Notes: a model not told the origin generated them from the sequence alone. Shown: positions 16,088 to 27,026, counted from the first letter of the stretch. The stretch is 64,000 nucleotides of DNA from Providencia sp. (GCF_003533305.1 NZ_DOEH01000015.1:1-64000); one strand, 5' to 3'. Program-made: numbers and translations.

Positions 16088-16825
16088 ATGACTCAAAATA
16101 TTTATGACAATCCTCAGTTTTTTGCAGGTTACGCCACGCTACCTCGCTCTGTTAATGGTTTAAATGGTGCGCCTGAGTGGATTAAGATACAGGAAATGCT
16201 TCCCTCTGTGGATGGAAAGCACGTTATTGATTTAGGTTGCGGTTATGGTTGGTTTTGTCGTTGGGCACGAGAACAACACGCCGAAAGCGTGATAGGTTTT
16301 GATATTTCAGACAAAATGTTAGAAAAAGCGGCTGAAATGACTCAAGATGATCATATAGTTTATTACCAAGGCGATCTGGAAACATTAGTATTGCCACCTG
16401 AACAAACAGACTTAATTTATAGTTCATTGGCTTTACATTATGTGGAGCAGATACCTTCTCTTTTTTCATCACTCTATCAGGCACTGAAACCTGGCGGGAT
16501 GTTAGTTTTTTCTGCAGAACATCCTATTTATACAGCGCCTTTAGTGCAAGCTTGGTGTACAGATAGTGAAGGCAATAAAGCTTGGCCTGTAAATCAATAT
16601 CAAAAAGAAGGCGAGCGATTCAGTAATTGGTTTGCAGATGGCGTAAAAAAACAACATAGGAAGCTATCGACGTGGATTAATATGTTAATTAATGCTGGAT
16701 TTGAAATTACAGCTTTGGATGAATGGGGACCATCAATAATACAAATTGCAGAAAATGCGTTATTAGATGAGGAAAAAGAGCGGCCAATGATATTCATTGT
16801 TAGTGCTCGTAAACCATTAAACTAG
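16088..16825 (+). CDS. Class I SAM-dependent methyltransferase
   Basis: About 245 residues. Motif I is HVIDLGCGYGWFCRWA, the acidic end of strand 2 lies in VIGFDISDKML, and LIYSSLALHYVEQIPSLF and LKPGGMLVFSAEHP correspond to motifs post-II and III. It is similar to small-molecule methyltransferases of the UbiE/SmtA type. Substrate unknown. The start at 16088 is preferred because GGAG lies six bases upstream; an ATG at 16076 is itself part of that ribosome-binding site region. Followed by a terminator. Confidence 0.82.
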   Translation: MTQNIYDNPQFFAGYATLPRSVNGLNGAPEWIKIQEMLPSVDGKHVIDLGCGYGWFCRWAREQHAESVIGFDISDKMLEKAAEMTQDDHIVYYQGDLETLVLPPEQTDLIYSSLALHYVEQIPSLFSSLYQALKPGGMLVFSAEHPIYTAPLVQAWCTDSEGNKAWPVNQYQKEGERFSNWFADGVKKQHRKLSTWINMLINAGFEITALDEWGPSIIQIAENALLDEEKERPMIFIVSARKPLN

Positions 16826-16865
16826 ATAGACTTTAAAAATTTAATGCTTGGGTTAATCAAAAAGT

Positions 16866-16901
16866 AAAAGCCCTTTTCAGGCATAAGCAGAAAGGGCTTT
16901 T
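16866..16901. terminator. Terminator after the methyltransferase gene, possibly bidirectional
   Basis: Eleven-base stem AAAAGCCCTTT/AAAGGGCTTTT with a 14-base loop. It serves the plus-strand methyltransferase and may also serve the minus-strand small ORF at 16910-17038. Confidence 0.8.
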
Positions 16902-16909
16902 AGAGATAG

Positions 16910-17038
16910 TTACATAACATACATATAGCCTATTTGTTTATCGTCAACGCTAATTTTAACTTGTTCACTATTGGGTGACTCCATAGTATCAAGGGATATA
17001 AAAAACGCGATAACAATAATTGTGTATACGAGAAACAT
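16910..17038 (-). CDS. Candidate 42-residue single-span membrane protein
   Basis: The ORF begins MFLVYTIIVIAFFISLDTME, then a polar tail SPNSEQVKISVDDKQIGYMYVM. A near-perfect ribosome-binding site, GGGAGG, lies five bases before the ATG. Residues 2-15 form one membrane segment or an uncleaved signal. It is followed by the hairpin at 16866-16901. I do not recognise the family. The ribosome-binding site, hydrophobic segment and terminator together make it more credible than chance. Confidence 0.55.
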   Translation of the reverse strand: MFLVYTIIVIAFFISLDTMESPNSEQVKISVDDKQIGYMYVM

Positions 17039-17251
17039 ACAAACCTCCCGTAATGAGTAAAAGTTCTATTATCTTCGAGTTAGTTAACTCAATTTCATAA
17101 TAGGTTATTTTTTTAGTTTTGAAAATAGGCTATAGAAATATTTTACATCATTAAATTTACATTCAGTCATTTATTTTAACATTTAAGGTCATGTGTTAAA
17201 TATGAATGCCTTAAATTGCCCTTTGATATCTTTAAGTTAAAGTCTGGTATA

Positions 17252-17282
17252 TGTAAAAAAGCTAACCTTTAAGGTTAGCTTT
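17252..17282 (-). terminator. Terminator of the yejL-yejM operon
   Basis: Eleven-base stem AAGCTAACCTT/AAGGTTAGCTT with a one-base centre, followed on the minus strand by six T residues. It lies about 55 bases past the yejM stop. Confidence 0.85.
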
Positions 17283-17337
17283 AAAATGGATTAGATGAGG
17301 GATTTTTTAAGTTTTTTATATTTTTTAAATCTAAAGG

Positions 17338-19053
17338 CTAATTTTCATTAAAGCGCTTAAGTTCAGTGAAAATTTTCAGCAGTTCTGCAAGGTCTGGTTT
17401 TTCATTTTTTTCAATTTCACCATTTAAGCTATAGATATTAAACTGGCCATTAGCATCCATATACAAAGTCGCTTTATCTGTTGTGATAACGACATCATTA
17501 TCATCACCTGTAATAACCCATGGTAGTACACGATTACTACGGAATAAATCTTCACCTTGGCTATAATCATCAGGTTGGTTGCTTACATGTAGCATACGCT
17601 GCATGAGTGTGGTCATAATATCTTGATGGCTTGTTAACTTTTTAATTTGCTGAGTAGGCGTATTCGGCCAATAAATAAATAGCGGTACTTGCATCTTTTC
17701 ACGATTAAAACGATTTTTATCAACCCAATCATTATCTTGTTGACCATTATTATTATAGTTGGCAGTGATAACTACAATCGTATTTTTCAGACGATCTTCG
17801 TGTTTTAATGTGTCAATAATTTTATTGATTTGCTCGTTGGTTTGCGAACTACCTGGCACACCTTTGATGTTTAAGAATGAGAACCATGGGGTATCATTCT
17901 TAATATTTTTAAGCCAGGCATCCCATTGTAAAATAGTCTGCTTATCGTTATCTGCTTTGGTTGCAGGTAATGAATAGTCAGACAAAATAGCTTGATGGAA
18001 TAAAGGTGAATTAAAGCCATCGGTTGAGAATAAACCGAACTGGTAGCCTTGGTGCTGTAATGCTTCAATCAACACCGATGGGTGGCGTTCATTTAGAATG
18101 TTATCATAATAGGTCGATGAAATACCATAGAACAAACCAAATAGGGCGGTGTCATTGCGTAGGCCAGTTGTATAGTGATTAGTAAACTGAGTGCTGATCT
18201 GTTTAAAATCGTTTAACGCAGTCATTTGATCTTGTTGTGATTTATCACCAAGGTCATCAACGACTAAGAGTAATAAATTATACCCTATGCCTTGGTCTTG
18301 ATAGCTCAAAGGCTTTAGTGGGTACTGAAGTTTTAATGCGGTAGGGCTGCCTTGTTGGAACACTCTATTTTGATGTTCAGTGAGGTCTAATAAGCCATAT
18401 TTATCGAGTAATTTACGCGCCGTCAATGGCTGAGATAACGGGTAATTATAGCGCTGCATTGTAATTGGGCGATAGAAATTAGCATCCGCTAAAGCGTACA
18501 TTAGGTGGGTCATAATAAACGTAATGATAAAGATCCCAGCTAGCGGTTTGCCAAAAGTTTGTCGGCTTAAACTCCGTAATTTTTGCCAGCTCCAAGTTGC
18601 GAATAACATTTCAACTAGAAAAATGATTGGGATACTAATAAACATCAGTTGCCATTCACGCGCCATCTCACCTTTAGTTGGGTTAATGACCAAATCCCAA
18701 ACTTGGGGAGTAAGGTGCAGCCCAAATTGACTAAAGACGCGGATATCAAAAATTAAAAGGGTAATACCCGCGGTGGCAAGTGCGACACAAATTAGCCTCA
18801 GCAATCGCTGAGACATCACGATAAAGGTCAGTGGGAAAATGATAAGAAGATAAGCGGCAAATACCACAAAGCTAAAATGGCCTAACCAACTGACGAATGC
18901 ATAAATGCGGCCAGTTAAGGTTTCTGGCCAATCAAAAATAAACAGATAGCTGCTACTTAACGCGAGGCTAAGTAGTATATTAAAGAGTGCAAACCAGTGC
19001 CCCCAACCAATCATGTTGGAGACTTTATCTCGGTAGCGCTGACGGTTGACCAT
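17338..19053 (-). CDS. yejM: YejM/PbgA, cardiolipin/LPS-sensing inner-membrane protein
   Basis: 571 residues, near the E. coli length (586). Five N-terminal membrane segments are followed by a basic linker and a large periplasmic domain of the alkaline-phosphatase/sulfatase fold (from about residue 250, LLLVVDDLGDKS onward). In E. coli YejM (PbgA, LapC) binds LPS and LapB and so controls FtsH turnover of LpxC, balancing LPS against phospholipid. It follows yejL in the same operon and ends at a clear terminator. Confidence 0.93.
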   Translation of the reverse strand: MVNRQRYRDKVSNMIGWGHWFALFNILLSLALSSSYLFIFDWPETLTGRIYAFVSWLGHFSFVVFAAYLLIIFPLTFIVMSQRLLRLICVALATAGITLLIFDIRVFSQFGLHLTPQVWDLVINPTKGEMAREWQLMFISIPIIFLVEMLFATWSWQKLRSLSRQTFGKPLAGIFIITFIMTHLMYALADANFYRPITMQRYNYPLSQPLTARKLLDKYGLLDLTEHQNRVFQQGSPTALKLQYPLKPLSYQDQGIGYNLLLLVVDDLGDKSQQDQMTALNDFKQISTQFTNHYTTGLRNDTALFGLFYGISSTYYDNILNERHPSVLIEALQHQGYQFGLFSTDGFNSPLFHQAILSDYSLPATKADNDKQTILQWDAWLKNIKNDTPWFSFLNIKGVPGSSQTNEQINKIIDTLKHEDRLKNTIVVITANYNNNGQQDNDWVDKNRFNREKMQVPLFIYWPNTPTQQIKKLTSHQDIMTTLMQRMLHVSNQPDDYSQGEDLFRSNRVLPWVITGDDNDVVITTDKATLYMDANGQFNIYSLNGEIEKNEKPDLAELLKIFTELKRFNEN

Positions 19054-19074
19054 TCTGTTTATTTCATTAGTCGA

Positions 19075-19302
19075 TTAGTGTGATTTATCTTCTTTAACAG
19101 AAGAAAGTAAGGCATTTGCAAATGATTCTGCAATCATTTTACGTTGCGCAGGCGCAACAGAAGTATTGAGCAGATTCGTAACCATATTACCTAACACCAT
19201 AAGTGAAAGATCAACAGGGGTATGGTTTTTTTCTAACACGGTAACAAGGTCAGAGAGTAAACCTTCAACTTTTTCATCACTATAGCGAGATGATTGTGGC
19301 AT
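19075..19302 (-). CDS. yejL: YejL family protein (UPF0352)
   Basis: About 75 residues beginning [19 protein letters not shown] and containing [24 protein letters not shown], almost the same as E. coli YejL. Function is unknown; the protein is small, helical and cytosolic. The start at 19302 matches the family; an in-frame ATG at 19314 would add four residues. It sits 21 bases upstream of yejM on the same strand and diverges from yejK. Confidence 0.9.
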   Translation of the reverse strand: MPQSSRYSDEKVEGLLSDLVTVLEKNHTPVDLSLMVLGNMVTNLLNTSVAPAQRKMIAESFANALLSSVKEDKSH

Positions 19303-19393
19303 AAATTGTGACATCCTAAATTAATGAAAGCTCCATATAATAGCCCATAGTGGGATGTTTTTCTTCTTTCTTCGTAACAAATTTTCGATTAAG

Positions 19394-19408
19394 TGATAAT
19401 AATGATTA
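19394..19408. promoter_or_regulatory. Weak Fur-like sequence between yejL and yejK
   Basis: TGATAATAATGATTA matches 12 of 14 defined positions of the 7-1-7 Fur pattern. AT-rich background makes this easy to reach by chance, and neither neighbour is a known Fur target. Confidence 0.25.
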
Positions 19409-19542
19409 TTCAAACTCAGGAAGCGCACATTCGCGCCAATAAATAGGCTATAAAAACGACAACTGATAGTTTCGGTTGCAGACAGATAATATCAATGTTT
19501 GAATACGCGCAACAATATTTTTGTAAGAACAAGGAGCCAACA

Positions 19543-20544
19543 ATGAGTCTGGAAATTACCCAGATAGCGTTACATCAGTTGATTAAACGAGATGAGCAAA
19601 CACTAGAAGTGATGTTACGTGATTCTTTATTGACAACAAATGATGTTGTACAAGACATGATGGCTGAATTACATCGTGTATACAGCGCTAAAAGTAAGGC
19701 TTTTGGTGAGTTTAATGAAGAAAGTGAATTGGCTGATGCATTGAAGCTGCTGCGCAAAGGTGAAGAAGAATTTTTAGGCTTTAGCCGTGCTATGACTGTG
19801 CGTCTAAAAGATGAGTTAGCTAAATACCCTTTTGCTGAAGGTGGCATTGTATTATTTTGTCAGTATCGCTACCTTGCCGTTGAGTATCTGTTGATTTCTG
19901 TTCTTAACAGTTGTGACAGTACGTTTGTAACGGATACATTGGATTTAAGCACTACACATTATTTAGATATACCTCATGCAGATATTGTTGCGCGTATTGA
20001 TTTAACTGAGTGGGAAACTAATCCGGAATCAAAACGTTATTTAACCTTTTTAAAAGGTCGAGTAGGGCGTAAAGTTTCTGATTTTTTTATGGATTTTCTT
20101 GCCGCATCAGAAGGGTTAAATGCTAAAGTTCAAAATAAAGGACTTGTTCAAGCATTAGATGATTTTTGTGACAATGCCCAAATGGATAAAAATACACGTC
20201 AAGCATATCGCCAACAAGTTCATAGTTACTGTACTGAACAGATGCAGTCAGGCGAAGAAATTGAACTTCAAGTATTGGCAAAAGAACTGCCAATGGTTGA
20301 AGAGCAAAGCTTTGATGATTTTGCCCGGCAAAATGATTATCAATTAGAAGATAGTTTTCCTGCTGATAGAGGTACGCTTAAACAGCTCACTAAATTTTCA
20401 GGAAGTGGCGGTGGGATAACAATTAGTTTTGATGCGATGCTATTGGGCGAGCGGATTTTTTGGGATCCGATAACGGATACGTTAACGATTAGAGGCACGC
20501 CACCTAATTTACGTGACCAACTGCAACGTCGTAGTGGTAAGTAG
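19543..20544 (+). CDS. yejK: Nucleoid-associated protein YejK (NdpA)
   Basis: 333 residues starting [15 protein letters not shown] (E. coli YejK 335). It contains the NdpA pattern including [17 protein letters not shown] and [20 protein letters not shown]. It is a nucleoid-associated protein reported to contact topoisomerases in E. coli. AAGGAG lies seven bases before the chosen ATG; upstream in-frame codons from 19495 lack homology. It is divergent from yejL, as in E. coli. Confidence 0.93.
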   Translation: MSLEITQIALHQLIKRDEQTLEVMLRDSLLTTNDVVQDMMAELHRVYSAKSKAFGEFNEESELADALKLLRKGEEEFLGFSRAMTVRLKDELAKYPFAEGGIVLFCQYRYLAVEYLLISVLNSCDSTFVTDTLDLSTTHYLDIPHADIVARIDLTEWETNPESKRYLTFLKGRVGRKVSDFFMDFLAASEGLNAKVQNKGLVQALDDFCDNAQMDKNTRQAYRQQVHSYCTEQMQSGEEIELQVLAKELPMVEEQSFDDFARQNDYQLEDSFPADRGTLKQLTKFSGSGGGITISFDAMLLGERIFWDPITDTLTIRGTPPNLRDQLQRRSGK

Positions 20545-20579
20545 TCATTTGTGGCTTAAAGTTATTTAAGCCTAGAAAT

Positions 20580-20607
20580 AAATAACGCCGCAATTGCGGC
20601 GTTATTT
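20580..20607. terminator. Bidirectional terminator between yejK and rplY
   Basis: A perfect 28-base palindrome with AAATAACGCCGC arms between two convergent genes, flanked by A and T runs. Confidence 0.85.
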
Positions 20608-20651
20608 ACTCGGCGTCCCGAAAATTTCAAAGCTCGGCTGTGGGCTTTTAA

Positions 20652-20933
20652 TTAAGCGCGCAGGAAGTCAATATGCGTCACTTTAGGTTTAAACGGGTGA
20701 CGTTGAACAGCCTGAACTTTTACTTTAGTCTCTTTACCATCGATAACCAGAGTCAGAACTTCATAGAACTCTGCTTTGCTTTCTTGGTTAATGACTTCAT
20801 CATGGTTCAGAGTCACAGAGATAGGTTCCTGATTGCCACCGTAAACGATAGCGGGAAACTGATTAGCTCTGCGCAGGCGGCGGCTCGCACCCTTACCCTG
20901 CTCTTTACGTTCAATTGCATTGATAGTTAACAT
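20652..20933 (-). CDS. rplY: Ribosomal protein bL25
   Basis: 93 residues (E. coli 94). It starts [22 protein letters not shown] and ends [12 protein letters not shown], both diagnostic of the short bL25 form that binds 5S rRNA. It is monocistronic, convergent with yejK, as in E. coli. A GAGAAA-like ribosome-binding region lies upstream. Confidence 0.97.
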   Translation of the reverse strand: MLTINAIERKEQGKGASRRLRRANQFPAIVYGGNQEPISVTLNHDEVINQESKAEFYEVLTLVIDGKETKVKVQAVQRHPFKPKVTHIDFLRA

Positions 20934-21181
20934 TACTATTTCTCTTTAAAAAGAAAAAATAAAATCCTGCTACAGGCGACCCAGCAGCAGGTTCGATATT
21001 TGGCCCCGAGGTCAAACATTATAAATAATGAGATATATGGAGGCGGCAGTATTTTAACCAAAAAACATGCTTTGGGCAATGATTAAGATTTTTTCTTCTA
21101 AAAAGAATCAATTGCGATGATTTTTATGGCACTTAAAAGCGCAAGTAATGTGATGTTATTGATTCAAGTGCCGATAGAAAC

Positions 21182-22954
21182 TTAATAAAGTTGGGCTGCT
21201 AAGCGAAAGCGACCTTGATAATCAAAAATTTTCTCACGTATTTCCCAAAAATTATCTTTTTTACGTGCCACAATAAATTGAGGGTAACGTAATAATACTT
21301 GCTGTGAAATAATATCATTTGCATTATGCCATACAAAAGGAACACCCGGTGCTCGGTGATGGTTACGTAAGAAACGATATTCAAATACGCGTTTCTGAGC
21401 GGGGGTTGTCAATCTAAAATGCTCGGATACAGAGGTGCCATCTTCATCATAATAGGTGATTTTAAGCCATTCACCTTTGGCATCTGAATCGGTAGATAAT
21501 TGCATTCCTCCGCAGCGCAATATTAAAGCATCCTTTAATTTCAAGGCGGCTTTTAGCATATCATCAGGGTCAGAGAGTACTTCTTGGCATTTAATGCATC
21601 GACGGGCGGCAATATCATTTTCAGCACCACAGTGAGGACATTGCTTAAAACGAAAGCGAAATTCACATTGTTGTTTGCCTTGCTCATTTTCTTCCCAACC
21701 TTGGCAGCGACGACCATAGTGTTCAATAATTTGCCCATCTGATGTACATTTTCCCCAAAATGTATTAGCAAATTGGCATAAAGGGCAGAATACTTGCACA
21801 GGGACGCTACTTGAGTGCGGTTTTGTATTACCGACTTCAGGACGAAATAAGTCATGTGGATTTCCTGCATAATCAAGGATTAAGCATTTTGTTTTGCCTT
21901 CACAAAGGCGCAAGCCGCGACCCACGATTTGTTGATATAAGCTGACTGACTCGGTGGGGCGTAATATCGCAATGACATCGACATGTGGGGCATCGAAACC
22001 TGTAGTAAGTACAGAAACGTTGACGAGAAAATGTAGTTGTTTGTTTTTGAATTTTTTTATGATTGATTGACGTTCAATTGCAGGTGTTTCTGCTGTCACT
22101 AGGGCTGCTGCTTTTTCGGGTAGATAGCTGAGTATTTCTTTAGCATGCTCAACGGTTGCTGCAAATATCATACAGCCTTGAAGGGGGAGGGCGTATTCGA
22201 CTATTTGAGCAACGATTTTGGGGGTAATGCGCTGCTGCTTTTTTAATGACAGGTTAAGTTCTTGTTCATTAAAAATACCGGACTGATTTATTGAAACCTG
22301 ACTGAAATCATATTGTAAAACAGGCATGTCCAATCGTTCAGGAGCAACAAGGAATTTATTTTTTATCATATAATGCAATGGTAGTTCATAGATGCATTCA
22401 TGAAAAAAACATTTCTCATCACCGCGAACCATACCGTGATAATGATAGCGATAAATCCATCCGCTACCTAAACGATAAGGTGTAGCGGTTAGACCTAAGA
22501 TGCGTAGTGAATTATTATGTTTTTGTAAGTTATGAATAATTTGTTGATATTGGCTTTTATCATTTAAGCTAATACGATGGCACTCATCAATAATTACCAA
22601 AGAAAAATGGTCGTCAAAGTGACTCAAATTACGAGCGATTGACTGTACACTGCCAAAAACAACCTTACTTTGTGATTCTTTGCGATTAAGTCCTGCGGCA
22701 AAAATGTCAGCGTCTAGTCCATATGATAGATATTTCGCATGATTTTGTTCAACAAGCTCTTTTACATGGGCAAGGACAAGTACTCGTCCACGGGCAAGAC
22801 GTGCAAGTTCAGCAATAACTAAACTTTTACCTGCACCTGTGGGTAATACAATGACGGCAGGTTGAGTGTGCTGGCGAAAGTATTGAATAGTCGCATCAAC
22901 GGCTTCTTGTTGATAAGGGCGCAGTACAAAAGGTCTAGCTGATGAAAGAGGCAT
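21182..22954 (-). CDS. radD: RadD/YejH, superfamily 2 helicase-like DNA repair protein
   Basis: 590 residues (E. coli 586). Walker A is LPTGAGKS (residues 38-44). The DECH box lies in LVIIDECHR, and motif VI in [14 protein letters not shown]-terminal Cys pairs CPLC...GKC and CPHC...CIKC form zinc-binding modules. RadD processes recombination intermediates and works with RecA and SSB in E. coli. It diverges from rsuA; a consensus CRP site lies in the shared region. Confidence 0.93.
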   Translation of the reverse strand: MPLSSARPFVLRPYQQEAVDATIQYFRQHTQPAVIVLPTGAGKSLVIAELARLARGRVLVLAHVKELVEQNHAKYLSYGLDADIFAAGLNRKESQSKVVFGSVQSIARNLSHFDDHFSLVIIDECHRISLNDKSQYQQIIHNLQKHNNSLRILGLTATPYRLGSGWIYRYHYHGMVRGDEKCFFHECIYELPLHYMIKNKFLVAPERLDMPVLQYDFSQVSINQSGIFNEQELNLSLKKQQRITPKIVAQIVEYALPLQGCMIFAATVEHAKEILSYLPEKAAALVTAETPAIERQSIIKKFKNKQLHFLVNVSVLTTGFDAPHVDVIAILRPTESVSLYQQIVGRGLRLCEGKTKCLILDYAGNPHDLFRPEVGNTKPHSSSVPVQVFCPLCQFANTFWGKCTSDGQIIEHYGRRCQGWEENEQGKQQCEFRFRFKQCPHCGAENDIAARRCIKCQEVLSDPDDMLKAALKLKDALILRCGGMQLSTDSDAKGEWLKITYYDEDGTSVSEHFRLTTPAQKRVFEYRFLRNHHRAPGVPFVWHNANDIISQQVLLRYPQFIVARKKDNFWEIREKIFDYQGRFRLAAQLY

Positions 22955-23084
22955 ATTATTCAGTATTATTTCAAAAAGTTAGAGGATACAGGTTAAATTT
23001 GAGCTAAGGCAATGACTAGGTCTAAAAATGCGAGTTCCCTTGGCGAAGCTATCACTTGTGACGAGTTATTGATATAATAAAATA

Positions 23085-23100
23085 TGTGATATTAATCACA
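23085..23100. promoter_or_regulatory. Consensus CRP-type site between radD and rsuA
   Basis: TGTGATATTAATCACA is a perfect TGTGA-N6-TCACA palindrome. It lies 78 bases before the rsuA ATG and 131 bases before the radD ATG, so it could act on either promoter. Confidence 0.6.
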
Positions 23101-23177
23101 GCAACCTTTCATTCTATATTCTGACAGTTGAGTGCTATTGTACGCCTCGCTGACATTCCATCAAGTTAAGAGAATCT

Positions 23178-23882
23178 ATGCGACTGGATAAATTTCTGTC
23201 CCAACAATTAGGGATAAGCCGGAGTTTGGTAGCGCGTGAGCTACGGGCAGGTAATATCACCGTTGACGATGAAATCGTAAAATCAGGTTCATTCCAAGTA
23301 ACCACTGATAAACAGGTCGCTTATGACGGCAATGTTCTGACTCAAGTCACCGGACCTCGCTACTTTATGTTGCATAAGCCTCAAGGTTATATTTGCTCAA
23401 CTGATGACCCAACACATCCAACAATACTTTTTTTTATTGAAGAGCCTTTGAGTCAGAAATTACATTCTGCGGGGCGCTTAGATATTGATACGACAGGATT
23501 AGTTTTGCTAACGGATGATGGTCAATGGTCACACCGCATTAGTTCACCAAAGCATCATTGTGAAAAAACGTATCGAGTCCAGCTCAGTGAAGACATTACT
23601 GATGATGTGACTGCAAAGTTTGAGCAAGGCGTGATGTTAAATGGTGAGAAATATCCAACGAAAGCCGCAAAGCTTGAGATTATCTCTGCTAGAGAAGTGT
23701 TACTGACAATTAGTGAAGGACGCTATCATCAAGTGAAACGCATGTTTGCAGCAGTGGGTAATCATGTGTGTGGTTTACATAGAGAGCGTGTGGGTGAGAT
23801 ATGGCTTGATGAAGAGCTTGCACCAGGTGAATACCGTCCACTGACTGAAGCAGAAATTAACAGTATTACTGTGCCACGCTAA
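23178..23882 (+). CDS. rsuA: 16S rRNA pseudouridine(516) synthase RsuA
   Basis: 234 residues (E. coli 231). An N-terminal S4 domain ([22 protein letters not shown]) precedes the catalytic domain with Asp102 in [13 protein letters not shown] and the closing [18 protein letters not shown]. It forms pseudouridine 516 in 16S rRNA during small-subunit assembly. It begins a probable two-gene unit with bcr, 25 bases apart, as in E. coli. Confidence 0.95.
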   Translation: MRLDKFLSQQLGISRSLVARELRAGNITVDDEIVKSGSFQVTTDKQVAYDGNVLTQVTGPRYFMLHKPQGYICSTDDPTHPTILFFIEEPLSQKLHSAGRLDIDTTGLVLLTDDGQWSHRISSPKHHCEKTYRVQLSEDITDDVTAKFEQGVMLNGEKYPTKAAKLEIISAREVLLTISEGRYHQVKRMFAAVGNHVCGLHRERVGEIWLDEELAPGEYRPLTEAEINSITVPR

Positions 23883-23907
23883 ATATTAAAAAGCAGGAGT
23901 TTAAAGA

Positions 23908-25092
23908 GTGCAACAGCAGCGTTCATCCTATTTGGGGCTGATATTAATTTTAGGATTATTATCAATGCTAATGCCATTAGCTATTGATATGTACCTACCT
24001 AGCTTTCCGATAATGACAGAATATTTTAATGTAGATCAAGGGCGTATTCAGATGACCCTTAATAGCTACATTTTAGGTTTTGCGATTGGGCAGCTATTTT
24101 ATGGCCCGATGGCAGATAGCATTGGTCGAAAGCCTGTCATTTTAGGTGGCGTTATTGTTTTTGCATTAGCTTCCGCAGCTTGTGCAGTTGCAGAATCTAT
24201 CGATGTCTTTATTTGGTTGAGATTTTTACATGGTTTTGCCGCTGCTGCCGCGAGTGTTGTAATTAACGCATTGATGCGAGATATGTTCACGAGAGATGAA
24301 TTTTCTCGCAGTATGTCGTTTGTTGTACTTGTTATGACTATTGCGCCATTACTTGCCCCGATTTTAGGGGGAGAAATGATGCGTTGGTTCTCTTGGCATG
24401 CAATTTTTTGGAGTATTGCTATTGCAGCCGTTATTGCTGTAGTGCTAGTCAGTTGTTTTATTCGTGAAACACTACCAGCCGAAAAACGGCAAAAATTTCA
24501 TGTGGGTACAACGTTAAGGCAATTTGCGACTCTATTTAGAGCAAAACAAGTTTTGTTTTACATTCTAGCCAGCTCATTTTCTTTTGCTGGGATGTTCTCA
24601 TTCTTAAATGCGGGAGCCTTTGTTTATATTGATTTGAATGGTGTTTCACCGCAGCATTTTGGTTACTATTTTGGTATTAATATTATTTTCTTGTTTATAA
24701 TGACCACGATTAATGGGCGTTATGTGAGGCACTTTGGTGCAGAACGTATGCTCTATTTTGGTATTATCATTCAATTTATTATGGGCTTATGGCTATTGAC
24801 GACCACTGCACTTGATTTAGAGTTTTGGACTTTAGTTATTGGCGTGGCGATTTATGTGAGTGGTATTGCAATGATTACCTCCAATGCAATGGCGGTGATA
24901 TTGGATAACTATCCGCATATTGCTGGTACAGTATCATCCCTAGCTGGAACTATCCGTTTTTCAATAGGTGCATTAGTTGGTACGTTATTATCGTTGATCC
25001 CTGCAAAAAGCGCGTGGCCAATGGTCGGTTCGATGGTTGCTTGCGTTGCTTTATCGATGTTATTTGTGCTTCTCGCAAAGAAAGCTAAGTAA
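23908..25092 (+). CDS. bcr: Bcr/CflA-type multidrug efflux MFS transporter
   Basis: 394 residues, about twelve membrane segments. It has the MFS loop motif [17 protein letters not shown] between segments 2 and 3, and [12 protein letters not shown] in the first segment, typical of Bcr/CflA transporters that export bicyclomycin and sulfonamides. It starts at GTG, with AGGAG eight bases upstream. It lies directly after rsuA. The 716-base gap downstream (25093-25808) is AT-rich, with one inverted repeat AGAACATTT/AAATGTTCT near 25360-25387 and no gene I can support. Confidence 0.92.
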   Translation: MQQQRSSYLGLILILGLLSMLMPLAIDMYLPSFPIMTEYFNVDQGRIQMTLNSYILGFAIGQLFYGPMADSIGRKPVILGGVIVFALASAACAVAESIDVFIWLRFLHGFAAAAASVVINALMRDMFTRDEFSRSMSFVVLVMTIAPLLAPILGGEMMRWFSWHAIFWSIAIAAVIAVVLVSCFIRETLPAEKRQKFHVGTTLRQFATLFRAKQVLFYILASSFSFAGMFSFLNAGAFVYIDLNGVSPQHFGYYFGINIIFLFIMTTINGRYVRHFGAERMLYFGIIIQFIMGLWLLTTTALDLEFWTLVIGVAIYVSGIAMITSNAMAVILDNYPHIAGTVSSLAGTIRFSIGALVGTLLSLIPAKSAWPMVGSMVACVALSMLFVLLAKKAK

Positions 25093-25808
25093 AATCACTT
25101 TTTTATTCAGTTTCATGGATGAAGCTGAAGATCTCGCCTATTTCCTTTCTTGATACTTCTCTTTGTTATTTATTACTTAAACGCATTACTCATCATATAC
25201 ATGCTTTTTGCTCTATTAATCTTCGGAAAAAACGATTAATGACAGATTGTTATTAAATTTCATGATTAAAAATGATCTAAATCAATTATCAGATTTGGGT
25301 AATTTGTTAAATTTATGTTTTGATTGAGCCAGTTTTAATTATCATAAAAAGAGGCGTATAGAACATTTATTATTCAAAAAATGTTCTATTATTATAATTG
25401 TTGGTTTAATAATGTAAAAATTAGTTTTGTTAGTCATGAATAGTGTTGATTTTTTTTCTAAAAAATATTTTAAAAATTAACATTTTTATCAAAAATATAT
25501 TTATACAATGATTTGTGTCACAAAAATTTAACGACAGGCTATATTTTTAATGTTATATTTAAGTTCTAAAATTTAACAATCGTGTTACTTATTTGATTTG
25601 CTAAAGTTCGGTTTGAACGAGGATTGTTTAGAGAGTACGTGGCTTTATGTGGACTAAAACTATGAACTGCATAGCGGCCTAAAAATAGCTTATATTGTTT
25701 TAGTGCTTAAAATAAAAGCGATTTTTTAGTGATATTTGAAGTCGATATAACTGCATGAGAGTTAGTTTTACTCGGCAAATTTATAAAATGTTTTAATAGG
25801 ATATTTTC

Positions 25809-26150
25809 GTGGAAAAATTAGGTCTTTCGGTGGTGCACAGGCTACCGCAAAGCTACCGCTGGTTATCAGGAAAAATAGGAACTGATGTTGAAGTTGTTCC
25901 TATGAATGATGTCGATAGCGATAAACTTGTGGGGCTAAAATTACTTAGTCATGACTGTGCGACAGATTGTATTGCAATGCAGCAACTGGCTGAATCGTTG
26001 TCTGACATGCAAATTGAAAATGCTATTTTAGAATGGCAAAAAGAAATTTGCCTATTTATTCATGCAAATGATGAGCTACCTGCTATGTGTCGTTTAAAAG
26101 CATCAGGTGTTGCTATTGCTGAGTTATCTTCGGGTTTTTATTGCGCTTAG
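25809..26150 (+). CDS. yejG: YejG family protein
   Basis: 113 residues, matching E. coli YejG (114). Shared strings include LSVVHRLPQSYRW near the start and CRLKASGVAIAE near the end. It is a small cytosolic protein of uncertain function; E. coli yejG has been loosely tied to aminoglycoside tolerance. It starts at GTG with AGGA about eight bases upstream. It keeps its E. coli position between bcr and the mepS region, although yejABEF is missing here. Confidence 0.88.
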   Translation: MEKLGLSVVHRLPQSYRWLSGKIGTDVEVVPMNDVDSDKLVGLKLLSHDCATDCIAMQQLAESLSDMQIENAILEWQKEICLFIHANDELPAMCRLKASGVAIAELSSGFYCA

Positions 26151-26344
26151 CTCAAGCATGATGCTTGGTTAACTGCGATCTTGACGTTTTTAAAGTTTAC
26201 TTATCTAACCTGCTTATTTTTGCTCATACTTTGTGGGCTGTGCAGAGTGTTTATTAACGTGAACTATATTTAGGTAAGCTATGTTGATTTAAGCTAAATG
26301 AATCAATCTTCTATCACTTTGTGTATTAACGAATTTTGAACAAT

Positions 26345-26380
26345 AAAAAAGCTTCCGGTTTAGAGCCTGGAAGCTTTTTT
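26345..26380. terminator. Bidirectional terminator between yejG and mepS
   Basis: Twelve-base stem AAAAAAGCTTCC/GGAAGCTTTTTT with a 12-base loop, symmetrical A and T runs, between convergent genes. Confidence 0.9.
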
Positions 26381-26441
26381 ATTGGTAAATTCTTTGTTGC
26401 AAGGGATTATATTTACTACAAAGAAATAATGTTATTGAATA

Positions 26442-27026
26442 TTATGAGCCATTCACAATACGTCGGCCTGCATAATATCTTTTACTCCAATAGTTATTGC
26501 TCATTTCTGACACAATAACTCCACTGCTTGTTGATGCATGAACAAATTTATCATCACCAATATAAATACCAACATGTTTCATTGTGCGACCCGTTTTAAA
26601 TAAAACGATATCACCTGCTTTTAAGCTATTACGTTTAACGCCTTTACCTGATGATTCTTGTTCGGAAGTTGTTCGGGGGAGCTGTACGCCAAATTGTTCA
26701 AAGAAAGTACGCTGAACAAAACTTGAACAATCGATGCCATTTTTAGTTGTTCCACCGAGGCGGTAGCTTACGCCTTTCCAATTTGCATACTGGCTCATGA
26801 TTTTTGATTTAGTATCGACGCTTTGAACTAATTCTTCAAACTCGTCCTGTGAGGCCATTGCGAGGGAATCATTAGATGTTGCATTTAACATACGAACATC
26901 AGATTTAGTGGTGTTATTAGCGTTCTGACTTGATTTGGGGTTAGTACATGCTGTAAGTGTTACGGCTATTGCGATTGCCGGAACAATGCGCCAAGCATAG
27001 CGCTTAAATTTTTCAGAGGTTAACAT
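26442..27026 (-). CDS. mepS: MepS (Spr), murein DD-endopeptidase lipoprotein
   Basis: 194 residues. The lipoprotein signal ends in the lipobox LTAC (Cys27). An NlpC/P60 domain follows with catalytic Cys98 in GIDCSSFVQ, His149 in MKHVGIYIG and His161 in FVHAS. It is an outer-membrane lipoprotein that cuts D-Ala-mDAP crosslinks to let new murein strands be inserted, and in E. coli it is degraded by NlpI-Prc. It is transcribed alone from a long upstream gap. Confidence 0.95.
   Translation of the reverse strand: MLTSEKFKRYAWRIVPAIAIAVTLTACTNPKSSQNANNTTKSDVRMLNATSNDSLAMASQDEFEELVQSVDTKSKIMSQYANWKGVSYRLGGTTKNGIDCSSFVQRTFFEQFGVQLPRTTSEQESSGKGVKRNSLKAGDIVLFKTGRTMKHVGIYIGDDKFVHASTSSGVIVSEMSNNYWSKRYYAGRRIVNGS

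Noticed and set aside
25093..25808. 716-bp gap after bcr searched for a small RNA or lost gene
   Set aside because: Only one modest inverted repeat without a T tract was found, and no frame with a good ribosome-binding site.
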